Positions 1 through 12,851 are shown, counted from the first letter of the stretch. The stretch: 64,000 nt of DNA from Dactylis glomerata (GCA_007115705.1 QXEO01001118.1:4659571-4723570); one strand, 5' to 3'. Numbers and translations are program-made. The notes: generated by a model not told the origin, from the sequence alone.

Positions 1-2427
1 TAGGTGATACGCCAACATGTCGTCGGTGACTTCCCCTGGCTTGATGTCGTCGTGGTCGCGCGGGCACTGCCTCGCCATGCCACGGTGGTATCTCCTGGGC
101 GTCGAGTAAGTGTTCCCCTTCCTCTCTTCTCCTCTGTGCCCTCCTGGAACTTGCTCTGTGCTCTCCTGGAGCTTGCTCTGCTCTCTTGGAGCTTGCTCTA
201 CTCTGGCCATGCCCACCTGGAGCTTGCGCTGGCCAAGCTCACCTGGAGCTTGCTCTGGCCATGCTCACCTGGAGCTTGCTCTGGCCATGCTCTCCTCTCT
301 CTGCTGCACTGGGGTTTCTCCCCAAGCTTGCACTTGTGCTGTAAAGTTAAGCTGGCTGTGATGTGTGTTCCTAGGCTCCATAATCACTCCTTGTCCATTA
401 AGCTTGTTGTTAAAGCTTGAGCATGCTTATGTTAGCTGCTATTTTTAGTTTCAGTCACAACTTCAGTTAACTCTGTTAACTGAAGTTTGCTGGTTTCAGT
501 TAACTGAATGATATTGTGATCCTTTACTGTTTAATTATCCAGTTACTGCTGTTGCTTGCTTAGCTAAGACCTTGCTAGTGGCTGGTCTTGATTAATCTTA
601 TCAAGTGCATGGATAACTATGTGTTAGTTATCTCTGAATGTTGCTGTTAATTGAGCTATGCTGTTAACAGTCTCACTGCACTTTCTTGCAGTGCTTTTGT
701 TGTGCTGATCTAGTGATGCAAACTTGTTCTGTTGAGCTTGGTTATTCCTAGCTGTGATGCAATATTCCATGTCTGCTGTTGTGGCTCTTGCAGTAGCTTC
801 TGGCTAACTGCTTCACTGTGATGCCTCCTTGAGGTGTTCACAGTTACTGTGGGTGTTAAGCTGGTGTTCTTGAGAGTAGATCACCCTCTGTGATGGTCTG
901 CTGGTGGCTTAATAGATTAAAAGTGCCCATGTCCACTTTTTCCAGATGCTTATTTAAACTTGATCAATTTTTATTGACAAAACTGATGGTTTTCTAGGTT
1001 TAGGCCTGAGTCTTGTTAGCTAGGCAACCCATGTGCCACTCCTGGCCTTGCTCTTATTTCTGTGAGTATTTCCTTTGAGAAATTCCCAGGTAAGATTATG
1101 TGTTAGGGAGTAGGTACTGTGGATGGCCTGGTCTTCAAGATCATGGCCTCCTGGACATCCAAATGATGACCAAAGCCATTGTTTCATCAAGCTTTGCTTG
1201 ATTCATGTGTGGCTGTGCTTTGTGCAGTCTGCCTGGGAGAATAACTTGTGAGTTTTCTCCCAGCACTCATGTGTGCTGTGGTTTAATAATAACCTGCTGC
1301 TGAAGAGTAGCTTGTTCTTCTGGAATAATTATAATTTCTTGCTTCTTGTGGCTAGCCTGCTCCTCCTAGCTGCTTGACCTAGTTCCTAGTTGAACTATGT
1401 GACCATGTTGGTCTTTGGCTTTGATGGATAGTTTGTTTTGATGGTGTGCTGGGGTGTGAATCTTCCTTGTTGCTCAACTCATGAGCAGGGTTGATTGTGT
1501 GGTGGTGATTCAGTGATGATGATGTGGTCTTGATTGTGGTGATGTTCTTGGTGTGTTGCTGTTGGTGGTGTGGTGGTGTTGTTCTTGGTCGGCTGTGTTC
1601 TTGGCCGAGCAAATTTCACCCTCTGTGATGCTTTTATACTGGCCTTTGTTACCTGGGGGCTTGACACCTTGATGCATGCACTTGGTGAGTGTGCTGCTGT
1701 GGCCTGCCTTGCCCATCTCGGCTGCCTTGAGATATTTCACTCGAGAGCTTGGTGATAAGCTCAACCTTCTGATGATTATCTACAATGGCCTTGTTATTCT
1801 TGAGTGCCACTTGGTAATTACCATCCTTGGCGATTTGCTGTTTATATTTTTGGTTGCAGGTGCCAAGAAAAGAAAACAAGAAAGGAAAGAAAGAAGACAT
1901 ATAGTTTTGTTTTTAGAATTTGTAACTTGTAATCTTTCTTTTCTTCTTTTGTAATGTTCTTTGATTCATTCCAATTTGTAATATTCTTTCATTCTTGAAT
2001 TATGTAAAGACAATGTAATATATGTTGATGATCAATAAAGTTCAAGTTTTCTCTCTCTTTATTGATGTTTATATTTCTATCTATTCTTTCTTTATTAATA
2101 TTTATCCTTTCGAAATGTGTCTTTTAATTCTAAATTCAATCATTCAAGATTCAAATTCAAACTTGATTCAAATCCCAATTTAAGTTCCAAAGCTTATAAC
2201 TAGGGTTTTAGTTATCCAATTCATTACCTTCCCACAACAATAGATCAAAATAGATCATGTCCAAATCTTTCGCACTTCGAGAGTTCACCATTTCCCCCTC
2301 AAAGAGAGATTCGATCACTCTTAGGTTTTAGTGATGAAAAGCGCAAAAAAATCCTATAATTTCAGATGCAATGCACAAAAGCCCTTCTAATCTACCTCGG
2401 AGTTGTCCTATGTTCTGGGATGTTACA
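1..2427 (-). repeat. E1 3' LTR (partial)
   Basis: Aligns along its whole length with 37,917-40,362 in the same orientation (2,427 versus 2,446 bp). On the minus strand it begins TGTAACATCCCAGA, directly after a purine run (2,428-2,440 on plus: gacttccccccttaa region) that serves as the polypurine tract. The outer half of this LTR, matching 35,233-37,916, lies left of the window. Short ORFs seen in it recur in the other LTR and look non-genic. Confidence 0.93.
140..300. repeat. Minisatellite inside E1 3' LTR
   Basis: Imperfect repeats of about 16-28 bp built on the core ctggagcttgctctg, some followed by gccatgctcac. The same array is at 38,060-38,230 in the other LTR, where one 18-bp unit is added. 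It accounts for nearly the whole length difference between the two LTRs. Confidence 0.8.
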
Positions 2428-2450
2428 GACTTCCCCCCTTAATAAAAACT

Positions 2451-2692
2451 TCATCCCGAAGTTTGGGGTAAGATGTACCTGAAGAAATCTGGATAGGCTG
2501 TCCTTAGATCCTCTTCCTTTTCCCATGTAGCTTCTCTTTCCGGGTGATGTTTCCATTGTACTTTGCAATACTTGATGGCTCTATTACAGAGTTGCTTCCA
2601 ATTCTCTGCCAGAATCTTTGATGGTTCTTCAACATAAGTCAAATCAGCTTGCAATTCAATCTCATTGTAGGATATAGTTTCTTCCGGTGTCT
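2451..2692 (-). pseudogene. E1 pol fragment 4: C-terminal chromodomain-like tail
   Basis: About 80 codons end at a TGA (2,451-2,453) just before the polypurine tract and 3' LTR. The peptide shows the pattern YVEEPSKIL...VQWKHH..EATWE.E.DLR..YP.FF, which is characteristic of the chromodomain-type tail that follows integrase in Tekay-like chromoviruses. In those elements the tail is thought to steer integration to chromatin. Its upstream half lies at 12,852-13,050. The solo LTR at 2,693-12,851 separates the two halves at a TGTCT target duplication. Confidence 0.85.
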
Positions 2693-3611
2693 TGATACGT
2701 CTCCAACGTATCCATAATTTTTGATGCTCCATGCTTGTTTTTACACCATTTTCTTAGTGTTTCGTTACACTTCGTGGCATTTTTATGCATTTTCTGGAAC
2801 TAACCTATTAACGAGATGCCACAGTGCCAGTTCCCTATTTTCTGCTGTTTTTGTGTTTCAGAAAAGTTACACAGGAAATATTCTCGGAATTGGACGAAAC
2901 AAAAGCCAGACGTCCAGATATTTCACGGAGCTTCCAGAAGACCGAACAGGAGACGGGGAGGGGCCACAGGGCGCCCACACCATAGGGCGGGGCGGCCTAG
3001 GGCTGGCCCGCGCCCCTGGTGGTGTGGCCACCCTGGCCTACCTCTGACGCCGCCCCTTCGCCTATAAAGACCCCCCGATGGGAAAACCCTAAATACCCGA
3101 TCACTTTTCCAGAACACATCGTGATCCACCGCTGCCGTCGACCCGAGATCGGGAGGGTCCAGAAGCTCTTCCCGGCACCCTGCCGGAGAGGGGAATCACC
3201 ACCGGAGGTCTTCTTCATCACCATGCTTGCCTCCGGAGCGATGAGTGAGTAGTCTACCTTGGACTATGGGTCCATAGCAGTAGCTAGATGGTTGTCTTCT
3301 CCATCATATTCTTCATGTTTAGATCTCGTGAGCTGCCTGATACGTCTCAAACGTATCTATAATTTTTGATGCTCCATGCTTGTTTTTACACCATTTGCCT
3401 TGTGTTTCGTTACACTTCGTGGCATTTTTATGCGATTTCTGGAACTAACCTATTGACAAGATGCCACAGTGCCAGTTCCCTATTTTCTGTTGTTTTTGTG
3501 TTTCAGAAATGCTACACAGGAAATATTCTCGGAATTGGACGAAACAAGTTCCAGAAGTCTTATTTTTTCCGAACGAAGGACGAGGACCAAACGAGAGCCG
3601 GAGGGGGGGCC

Positions 3612-3690
3612 AGGGGCTGCCCACACACCAGGGCGGCGTGGCCCAGGCCTTGGCTGCGCCCCCTATGTGTGAGGCCACCTTGGCAGCCCC
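3612..3690 (+). promoter_or_regulatory. GC-rich hairpin upstream of LTR TATA box (E2)
   Basis: Outer arms ggggctgcc and ggcagcccc are perfect complements. The inner arms, around gggcggcgtggccc and the facing ggctgcgcccc, are nearly complementary. The TATA box follows about 20 bp later. Equivalent hairpins are in the LTRs of E3, E4 and the solo LTR, and inside E4. Confidence 0.6.
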
Positions 3691-3709
3691 CTGACGATGC
3701 CCCTTCGCC

Positions 3710-3717
3710 TATATAAT
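3710..3717 (+). promoter_or_regulatory. TATA box of E2 5' LTR
   Basis: TATATAAT in the context cttcgcctatataatgcc. The same context (cgccta[tc]ata) recurs in the 3' LTR (10,762) and in E3 and E4, so it probably marks the U3/R promoter. No transcript evidence. Confidence 0.6.
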
Positions 3718-4784
3718 GCCTCGGGATGGAAAACCCTAGAGGAGTCGGCGAAATTTGCAGAAGAGTTCCGCAGCGCCGCCGCCGTTGAAGACAAATTTCG
3801 GGGGACAGAAGTCTCTGTTCCGGCACCCTACCGGGACGGGGAAGTGCCCCCAGAGCCATCTCCATCGGTCTCCATCGCCATCTCCGCCGTCTTCATCGAC
3901 CTCACCGCCATCTCCATCAACCTTGCTGTCTCCTATGATGAGGAGGGAGTAGTTCTCCCCCGGAGCCGAGGGCTCTGCCGGTAGCTATGTGGTTCACCTC
4001 TCTCTCCCATGATGTGATCTTTATGTGATCGTGAGCTTTGTATCTAGTTGAATTGGTAGATGTTATTATTCAAATATTATGCTACTCCTATGCTTAATTA
4101 TTATACTCTCCGGAGATACCTCGTATCATGGTGTAAAGGTGACTAGTGTGTGCATCATGTGTATCTTTTTGGTTAATGTCTCTATGAAATGTTGGTGTTT
4201 GTTGGAACCATCTAGTACGTTCACGGTGATAGTGTGGGACAATCTAGTTTTGGGTACATACGGACTTTGAGGAGTGCTTCGTAGCCCTACGCATGATTAG
4301 TGTTCATTTTCCATTGGAGAATTGTTTTGAGTTGCATATGGGTGATAGTATCTATTGGTTCAATTATGTTATATTTGTTGAGAGTGTGTCCACTAGTGAA
4401 AGTATGATCCCTAGGCCTTGTTTCCAAGCATTGCACACCGTTTACTTACTATTTTTTTACATGTTTGCTCGTAGCGATATTTATTTCAGATCACATTTGC
4501 TACTTGTAAGCATCACTACTACTTGTATTTCACTATCTCTTCGCCGAACTAGTGCACCTATACATCTGACAAGTGTATTGGGTGTGTTGGGGACACAGGA
4601 GACTTTCTGTATCGTAATTGCAGGGTTGCTTGAGAGGGATAGCTTTGACCTCTTCCACCCTGAGTTCGATAAACCTTGGGTGATCCACTTAAGGGAAACT
4701 TGCTGCTGTTCTACAAACCTCTGCACTTGGAGGCCCAACACTGTCTACAAGAACAGACGCGTGCATAGACATCAAGCTCTTTTC

Positions 4785-4802
4785 TAGCGCCGTTGCCGGG
4801 GA
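4785..4802 (+). other. E2 primer-binding site (tRNA-Asp type, one mismatch)
   Basis: tagcgccgttgccgggga, ten bases after the LTR end. It matches the complement of the plant tRNA-Asp 3' end except for A in place of G at the second base. E3 and E4 carry the unaltered TGGCGCC start. Confidence 0.8.
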
Positions 4803-4935
4803 GGTAAGGTAAAAGGTACTCACATTCTTTGGTTACTAAGTCTTTTAGTTGCTGGTGAGTGCTCAAAGTTATTTCCTTTAGATTCTGCAATTATATCTTT
4901 TTGTTTCTTGTTTTTATTTTCACTAGTTAGGCTTA

Positions 4936-7318
4936 ATGGAAAGTAAAGAGTTCTTTAGTCTTTTTCCTGAGTTTAGATTTGATGAGAAAATTGAAAATCC
5001 TTTGGAGCTTATTTCTCATAGCAATGTTATTAGTACGAATGCTTTAAATCCCATTATTGCTAATGCTATGGAAAAGTCTAAGCTTGGGGAAGCTGGTTTT
5101 GTTAAGCATGATATTTTTAGTTCCCCAGCTTTAGTGGAGAAAGTTTGCTCTGATGATATTTTATCTCCCATATGTGATATTTCTAATGATGCTTGTGCTC
5201 CTCATCCTTTTAAAATACCTATGAAGATTGTTGAACGTGTTAGTGGATAACTGCTATTTAGGAGGTGGAACTGTCCATCCTGGTGATCATTTGCTTTTTA
5301 TACATGAATTATGCGAGTTATTCCAGTGTGCAGGTATTTCAATAAACCAAGTTAAGAAGAAGCTATTCTCTTTATCACTGAAAGGCAGAGCTGAGGAATG
5401 GTATAAAACACTGAAGGATGGTCGATCTATTGACTGGGAGGAAATTATACCTCTCTTTTATTCTAAATTCTATCCTTCTAGTTAGGTTTATAAAGATAGG
5501 AATTACATTTATAATTTTTATCCGCATGAGGGAGAAAGCATTGCCCAAGCGTGGGGAAGATTGAAGTTACTAATGCACAAATGTCCTATTCATGATCTTC
5601 CTCGTAATATTGTTATTAATAATTTTTATGCAAGGCTTTCAGGATATTACAAGGATTATCTAGATGCATGCTTTGCTGGGTCTTTCACAAGCAAGGATGT
5701 TAACACCAAGTGGGATCTGCTTGAAACAATTCAAAACAATATTGAAGATTGGGATAGCGACAAAAGTAAAGGATCAGGTATGAATTACGAGTTTGATTGC
5801 ATTAAGTCTTTCACTGAAACTGTTGATTTTCAAGAGCTTAGTGCTAAGTATGGTCTTGATCCTCAAATTATGATTGATTGTTTTAAAACCTTTGCTTCCC
5901 ATATTAATGTTCCTAAAGGAAATGGGCACATGTATCATGAACCTTTTAAGGACACTCGCGTAGAAAATGATATTGTTGTTGATGATTCTAATAAACATGC
6001 TCGAACCTCTGAAAGTCCTATTTCCTATAAGCATGTTAATTTTTGTGGAGTACATAGACCTTGTGAACAGAGTTGCAACAAGGAAGATTATTGTGTCCAC
6101 CACGCAAATGAAGAAACCAGTACATGGCTCAGGGATCTAGATGAGCTTGGTGAAAAGGTTTGTGAACTTTATCCTTTTCTTTATGAATTTTGTGGTAAAA
6201 TGGGTCACTTTAATTTTCAATGCCCAATTAATCGGACGAGTACCGCAGATTTGTATTGTGATAATAAGATTACTTTCAATCATTATGATGAGCTTACTTT
6301 GTTTTTGAATTGTGAAGAGATATCTAGGAAGATTTCTTTGGTTGATATGAGAGATGTTGATATTAATAGCATCCTTTATGGTTGTCGTCTCTATTGTGCT
6401 AAAGATTGCCTCACAAATACTTACTTACAAGATCTTATAAAAAATGATGTTTTTCCAAGCTATGACAGGACTAATAGATGTTTCGATCTTATTAATTGAG
6501 AGGAGGAATCCTCCAAAGTTTCTTCTGTTGTTCCTTTCAGCAAACCAGATTATGTGGAGAAGATGCCTTTCCCTCCTAAAGAATATGTGAAGAAGATGCC
6601 CTTCAAGTCTCTCCCTCCTAAAGGAGAGAGTAAGAAGAGTATGAAGAAGAAGAAGAGGAGTAAAAGGCGAGAGAACACAGTATCTTCCCCTAAGCATTAT
6701 GATCCTGCTCTAGATTATGATAATTCTGATTGGGATGATGTTCCCATGCCTGTTACCTATGTTAGTGATCATGATTGGGAAAAGCACTCTACTTTTGATA
6801 TTGAAAATCTTTTTGGTACCAATTCTAAGGTTAATAATTGTTGTACCATTAGTACTATCCATGTTCCTTCTTATGATGATATGTTTGATGAATATGCTTT
6901 CCGACATAGTAGTTCTCTAGCTTGTGATGATACTGAGCCTCTAGTTTATGATGGTTATGATGATGAGTATAATATTTTTAGTTCACCTACTTTTGAGGAG
7001 AAAATTAGTTATGATTACAATATGCCTCCTGTTTTTGATGATTATGGTGATGAGAATAATTATTCTGTTGAATCTGCTCCTACTACTATTGTTCATGTGG
7101 GGAGTATTAATTCTTTTATGCATAGGGCTCATGTTAGGGAAGCTTTATGTGATAGTTATATTGTTAATTCTATTCATAATGCTACTGAAAGTTATTATGA
7201 GAGAGGGAAACATGGTTTGATGGATCTCAACATTATTGAGTTTCCCCTCTTTATGTTGCAATTCTTGAAGTTGTACTTGTTTTGCCTTCCTATGCTTTTT
7301 TGCTTTGCGCTTTCATGA
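4936..7318 (+). pseudogene. E2 gag-like gene, broken
   Basis: An ATG at 4,936 opens about 100 codons. A frameshift near 5,230-5,250 then moves to the frame used up to 7,318, with in-frame stops at 5,483 and 6,497. The middle part has the look of a retrotransposon gag (AEEWYKTL, then a region around LPRNIVINNFYARL). A zinc-knuckle remnant, FCGKMGHFNFQC, lacks the first cysteine of CX2CX4HX4C. Downstream come a lysine-rich stretch and a long acidic/tyrosine-rich region. The last ~25 residues are strongly hydrophobic (leucine, phenylalanine, cysteine), which is unusual for gag. No protease motif was found. The gag call rests on position and general features, not a close family match. Confidence 0.7.
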
Positions 7319-10300
7319 CTTGTCTCTTTATAAGACTATTTTTTATAGGAAGTGGTTTAGATTTATATGTCTTTCACATTTGCTTTTTGATGCCCTCTAT
7401 TGCTTTAAGTTCCTATATGGCGCCTTTGCCTCAAGCTCTTATATGGTGCCCACATGAGCATCTTTGCAAATTACTGCGCCTAGCTCAAAGGCGTTAAAGA
7501 AAAGCACTCTTGGGAGATAACCCATTGTTTTATTTTCAGTACTTTTTTTTATTTGAGTCTTGTAAGTTATTACTACTGTAATAACCGCTCCTTATCCTTT
7601 TTATTTCGTTGTTGTGCCAAGAGAAACCTCTAATTTGAGTGAGGTAAGATTTGGGGATGTTGCTGTCCTGAAACAGTTTTCAGTGCTGCACCGTAAAAAT
7701 TCGTGAAAATTCTGTGTATATCTTTTGGACCTAATATTTCTTGTGCATATGCCCCAGGTTATATCCAAACTTTCATTAGTTGAACACTTTTTGATTTGAG
7801 CAACAGAAAACCCTCTAAAAATTCGACCTTTGTCAGCTGTTCTGTTTTGACAGATTTCTGCCAATATTTGTGTTTGCCGCTTTATCGCTTCTTTTTGAGT
7901 TCTTTTGATCACGGAACTTTTGGGGAAGTTGCTACAGTAGTATATGCTTTATATGTGGTGGTTTTTTGTTGAAACCTGAAGCGAAAAGGGTAGATTCATT
8001 ATTATGCTTGCACTAATATTGCTAATAGAATTGTATTTAGTTTTGTATGAAGGAAGTTTTCAAGTGTAGGGATTGGAGAATGATGAGATGAGATGAAGAA
8101 TGGACAAAAGCTCAAGCTTGGGGATGCCCATGCACCCCGAGAAATATCTAAGAAGTACAAGCGTCAAAGCTTGGGGATGCCCCGAGGCACCCCCTTCTTC
8201 ATCGGCAAAAATCAGGTCACCTTTCAAGACACTATATTTTTATTGCTTCATGCACTATGCGTTTTTCTTGGAGCATCAGTTGTTTTTGTTTTCAGTTTTC
8301 TTTTGCTTTGTTTGCTGCAATAAATGGTTAGATCACATCATGTTTCTTTTGGAGGAGATGAACTCGCTTTTCATTTGCCAAGAACACTCTAGTTTTCACT
8401 CTTATCGTTCAATGAGTGTTCTCTTTTTCTGCTACTGCGTTTAGCTTGCATTTTTCGCCTTGATTTTTGTTTAGATCTTGTTTTATCTTTGCATCAAGGT
8501 GTATTTGGACCACTGGTCCATGTTGGTTTTCATCAAAAGAGTTGTCTCAAAAAGGTTTGAATGGTGTTGGAAAAGAGAAAAGTTTCATGCAAAAAAGTGG
8601 TACAAAAAGGAGCTTGTTTAGACTGCGGCTTAGACTTTTGCATGCCATGCTTGATTGTGTTTTGATAGTATGCTTAGTGATTTTTGCTGTGGCATGACTT
8701 GTTTCAAATGACTGAGATTGCTTAATGAGCCTTTGAAAAAATCATGCGTTGTTTTTATTATTTAGAAGCATTATTTTGGTTTTCTCCTTTGATGCTTTAT
8801 TTGGGTTGACTTGGCGCATGCTCACATATGTTTGACTCATACAAAGTCGCCATAGCCTCTATGATCATTTAGTTTTTGACTTTTGATGCCATCTTATGCT
8901 TCTTTCAATGTTGCTTTGTCGCTTTGCATGATTATGGCTGTTATTGCTCTCTTAGTTGGTCGCTCCCAGTCTTTTGCTAGCCCTCGCCTTGTACTGACTA
9001 TGAGCTCTACTCGTGCATCCAACTCCTAAAAACCAAGTTTGCCAAAGTGTCCACCATACATACCTATTAGCAATTTTCTATTCCAAAGTACATTTGACTT
9101 GCTTTTATCTACTCTTCAAATTAAACTCTTACCAGTGTTATGCAAAAATTGGTCAGTAAAGCTCTCACGAACCGGATGGCACACTTTACTTTTTCTCGTT
9201 CTTAAAAATTTGACATTGTGGTCTCTTATGTTGAGTTGTTATGCTTGCAAGTTGTAAGTTGGGAACTAGCCCATCCATGCTGTCATGGGGCAAGCTTTCA
9301 ACATTGCATTTCTTATTTGAGTTGATATCGTGATCTTTTGTTTATGGATGCTCGCGGTGTGAAATGAATTGGGAATCTTGCGGGATCATGGAGTTTGTAT
9401 ATGTGTTAGAGAAATGCCTGGGCCGTCAATCTAAGCCATGCATAATTCATGGTGGAAATTTGTAGCATGCCCATAGTGGACATTCGACGACGCATCTCAA
9501 AATAAAAAGCTATACAAATGGTAAATAAAAGAGATGTCGAGGTGTTCATTGTCTGCTTGTCCTGTCATTTTGATGTGGGCTTGTTCCATGTCATCGGGCA
9601 CGGAGGTACCCCGTTGGCGGTTCTCGATGATACGTGTATACTTACAATGACAAGATCTTGCTTGGGACTCTAAGTAAAGTAGCATGAGGTTTGAGTACTC
9701 GTATTTATGGGACACGAGGTTTTCAACTTATGATTTGTCAAGCATATGCAGTATAAGTGTTCTCGCATTAACTTTAACCATTCAAGATGCTTATGATGGG
9801 GGCAATGAGAGCTCAAAGCCGGTAAGTACCATAATTTTTGAAGGTTCATAAAACTTGCAATCACTGCTTCCCTCCGCGAAGGGCCTTTCTTTTTACTTTT
9901 ATGTTGAGTCACCACCGTCTATCTTTATGCACCGTCTAAGAGAGCATAGTTGTCATTCTGAGTATAATGTGCATTGTCCCAAATTTTATCATTGATTGAT
10001 TCATGACTATGGTTTCACTTGTTCCTAAATTATTTGTATCTAGTCGCCCTCTTAAACTTGAAGGTGTCCTATGCATTTATGTTTTGCTCTCCATGAAGGA
10101 CAAGCTGAAAACCATTTGTATGTTTTTCCTTATGATTTGAACACACGTTTGACTTTCATTGTTTCATTTCCATGATCTTTTGTTTGTGTTCTATTTCATG
10201 TTATAACATGGTTGCTAAGTTTCTATTATCAAGATTATGTCTTTCATGCCCATGTTTTAAGTTCTTTGATCTCAGCACTCAATGCTTTACTTATATGATC

Positions 10301-10377
10301 AAGATTTGGATGGTGCATGTCACCTCAAAAATTATTTTTTTTATTATCACTTACCTACTCGAGGACGAGCAGGAGTT
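7319..10377 (+). other. E2 long 3' noncoding region shared with E3
   Basis: About 3 kb without convincing coding. From about 7,480 it aligns nearly end to end with the reverse complement of E3 26,775-29,708. Two stretches (8,967-9,025 and 9,858-9,930) are also conserved in the more distant E4. Two internal copies of the polypurine motif aagcttggggatgcc lie at 8,114 and 8,167. Confidence 0.8.
8114..8181 (+). other. Two internal polypurine-like motifs in E2
   Basis: aagcttggggatgcc occurs at 8,114-8,128 and 8,167-8,181. It is the same motif as the terminal polypurine tract at 10,378-10,391. Matching internal copies exist in E3. Confidence 0.65.
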
Positions 10378-10391
10378 AAGCTTGGGGATGC
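10378..10391 (+). other. E2 polypurine tract
   Basis: aagcttggggatgc abuts the TG of the 3' LTR. Position and purine content fit the plus-strand priming site. Confidence 0.8.
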
Positions 10392-11826
10392 TGATACGTC
10401 TCAAACGTATCTATAATTTCTGATGCTCCATGCTTGTTTTTACACCATTTGCCTTGTGTTTTGTTACACTTCGTGGCGTTTTTATGCGATTTCCGGAACT
10501 AACCTATTGACAAGATGCCACAGTGCCAGTTCCCTGTTTTCTGCTATTTTTGTGTTTCAAAAATGCTACACAGGAAATATTCTCGGAATTGGACGAAACA
10601 AGATCCAGAAGTCTTATTTTTTCCGGACGAAGGACGAGGACCAAACGAGAGCCGGAGGGGGGCCAGGGGCTGCCCACACACCAGGGCGGCGCGGCCCAGG
10701 CCCTGGCCGCGCCCCTATGTGTGAGGCCACCCTGGCAGCCCCCTGACGATGCCCCTTCGCCTATATAAAGCCTCAGGACGGAAAACCCTAGAGGAGTCGG
10801 CAAAATTTGCAGAAGAGTTCCGAAACGCCGCTGCCGTCAAAGACAAATTTAGGGGGACAGAAGTCTCTATTCTGGCACCTTGTCGGGACGGGGAAGTGCC
10901 CCCGGAGCCATCTCCATCGGTCTCCATTGCCGTCTCCGCCATCTTCATCGACCTCACCGCCATCTCCATCAACCTTGTTGTCTCCTATGATGAGGAGGGA
11001 GTAGTTCTCCCCCGGGGCTGAGGGCTCTGCCGGTAGCTATGTGGTTCACCTCTCTCTCCCATGATGTGATCTTTATGAGATTGTGAGCTTTGTATCTAGT
11101 TGAATTGGTAGATGTTATTATTCAGATATTATGCTACTCCTATGCTTAATTATTATACTCTCCGGAGATACCTCGTATCATGGTGTAAAGGTGACTAGTG
11201 TGTGCATCATGTGTATCTTTTTGGTTAATGTCTCTATGAAATGTTGGTGTTTGTTGGAACCATCTAGTGCGTTCACGGTGATAGTGTGGGACAATCTAGT
11301 TTGGGGTACATACGGACTTTGAGGAGTGCTTCGTAGCCCTATGCATGATTAGTGTTCGTTTTCCATTGGAGAATTGTTTTGAGTTGCATATGGATGATAG
11401 TATCTATTGGTTCAATTATGTTATATTTGTTGAGAGTGTGTCCACTAGTGAAAGTATGATCCCTAGGCCTTGTTTCCAAGCATTGCACACCGTTTACTTA
11501 CTATTTTGTTACATGTTTGCTCGCAGCGATATTTATTTCAGATCACATTTGCTACTTATAATCATCACTACTACTTGTATTTCACTATCTCTTCACCGAA
11601 CTAGTGCACCTATACATCTGACAAGTGTATTGGGTGTGTTGGGGACACAAGAGACTTTCTGTATCGTAATTGCAGGGTTGCTTGAGAGGGATAGCTTTGA
11701 CCTCTTCCTCCCTGAGTTTGATAAACCTTGGGTGATCCACTTAAGGGAAACTTGCTGCTGTTCTATAAACCTCTGCACTTGGAGGCCCAACACTGTCTAC
11801 AAGAACAGATGCGTGCGTAGACATCA
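10392..11826 (+). repeat. E2 3' LTR
   Basis: Same start and end as the 5' copy, with TATA at 10,762 (ctatataaag). It is followed directly by the TSD ctgcc. Confidence 0.95.
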
Positions 11827-12851
11827 CTGCCTTACATGATCGAGATCACCGTTATGTAATTCTACATGTTGTGTTTGTTGGGATCCGATGAATATTGGTG
11901 TTATGATTGAGTTGATGTACTGAATTTTATCTTATGTTATCTCTATGTTATTTATGATCTTGCATGCTCTCCGTTGTTAGTAGCTATCTTGGCCAAGTAC
12001 TTGCTAGTGACTCCAAGAGGGGGTATTTATGCTCGATAGTGGGTTCATGCCTCTATTTAATCTGGGGGAGTGACAGAAACCTCTAAGGTTGTAGATGTGC
12101 TATTGCTACTAGGGGGAAAACAACATTCATATGCTCGAGGGCATATGCTTTATTTACATTACACACTTTGCTTAATGCAGTTATCTGTTGTTCGCAACTT
12201 AATACTTGTGGAGTTCTCGGATTGATTCGCCACAAGTGGATTATTAGTCATAGATGCAGTTGGATGGCGGTCTATGTATCTTGTTGTAATGCCCAGAGTA
12301 AATCTCATAGTGATCCTCTCGACATGCACGTTATCTTTATTCTATCAATTGCCCAACTGTAATTTGTTTACCCAGCATGTGTTATTTTATCTTATGGAGA
12401 GACACCGCTAGTGAACTGTGGACCCCGGTTCTATTTCCTTTATATTGCTATCACCTGTTTACTTTACTCGCACTGTTTACTTTACTCGCATACTATTATC
12501 ACTTTCCACTCGATACACTCATACCCTTTGTTTCAAGCAAACCGGTGAGATCGACAACCTCATCGTAAGTTGGGAACAAAGTATTTGGTTGTGTTGTGTG
12601 CAGGTTCCACGTTGTTGCTCGCAAAGCAAAGCTTGGACGAGGCGCCCTATAAATTGTCCGAAGCTATCGCGAAGCTAGTGGGCATCACCTTCAGTCGTAT
12701 TGTCGTCCTCCTACTGGATTGATAACCTTGGTTTCATAACTGAGGGAAAACTTGCTGCTATCTTCATCAAACCTTCTCTTGGGGTTTCCAACTGGCCGGT
12801 CATTTACTACACACAATCAAGTTTTTTGGCATCATCATCACCGCGCCATCA

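Larger units (their letters stand above)
3338..4774 (+). repeat. E2 5' LTR
   Basis: Starts TGATACGTCTCAAACGTATC and ends gacatca. About 55-60 differences from the 3' copy were counted by eye, roughly 4%. It contains a GC-rich hairpin (3,612-3,690) and a TATA box (3,710). A 164-codon open frame at 4,293-4,787 is also open in the 3' copy, but no product is recognised. Confidence 0.95.
3338..11826 (+). mobile_element. E2: full-length non-autonomous Athila-like gypsy element
   Basis: 8,489 bp with LTRs of 1,437 and 1,435 bp, TSD ctgcc at 3,333-3,337 and 11,827-11,831, a tRNA-Asp type primer site after the 5' LTR and a polypurine tract before the 3' LTR. The only coding material is a broken gag-like gene (4,936-7,318). 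No protease, RT, RNase H or integrase motif was seen, so movement would need proteins from a partner. The tRNA-Asp primer and overall plan suggest the Athila lineage, but with no RT this is inference. It is inserted in the solo LTR. Confidence 0.93.
2693..12851 (+). mobile_element. Solo LTR (family of E3), interrupted by E2
   Basis: The left piece 2,693-3,337 starts tgatacgtctccaacgtat. The right piece 11,827-12,851 resumes after E2 and matches the reverse complement of the E3 LTRs. Together they give about 1.66 kb, against 1.63 kb for the E3 LTRs. The flanks carry a TSD: tgtct at 2,688-2,692 and 12,852-12,856. No internal region remains, so this is a solo LTR left by LTR-LTR recombination. 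The last ~35 bp before the right TSD do not match the E3 LTR end well, so a few bases of internal DNA may remain. A TATA-like TATAAAG lies at 3,063. Confidence 0.85.

Noticed and set aside
4..420. 138-codon ORF at left edge
   Set aside because: Lies in the E1 LTR minisatellite. A shifted version appears in the other LTR (37,988-38,356). Repetitive Leu/Cys-rich translation of a GC-rich repeat, not a gene.
1379..1954. Overlapping ORFs on both strands in the E1 LTR
   Set aside because: All recur at 39,315-39,890 in the second LTR. His/Thr-rich low-complexity products, no family.
4293..4787. 164-codon ORF in the E2 LTR, also open at 11,345-11,839
   Set aside because: Open in both LTRs, but it runs across the LTR end into or near the primer site and has no known domain. 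Treated as chance in AT-rich DNA, though its survival through about 4% divergence was noted.
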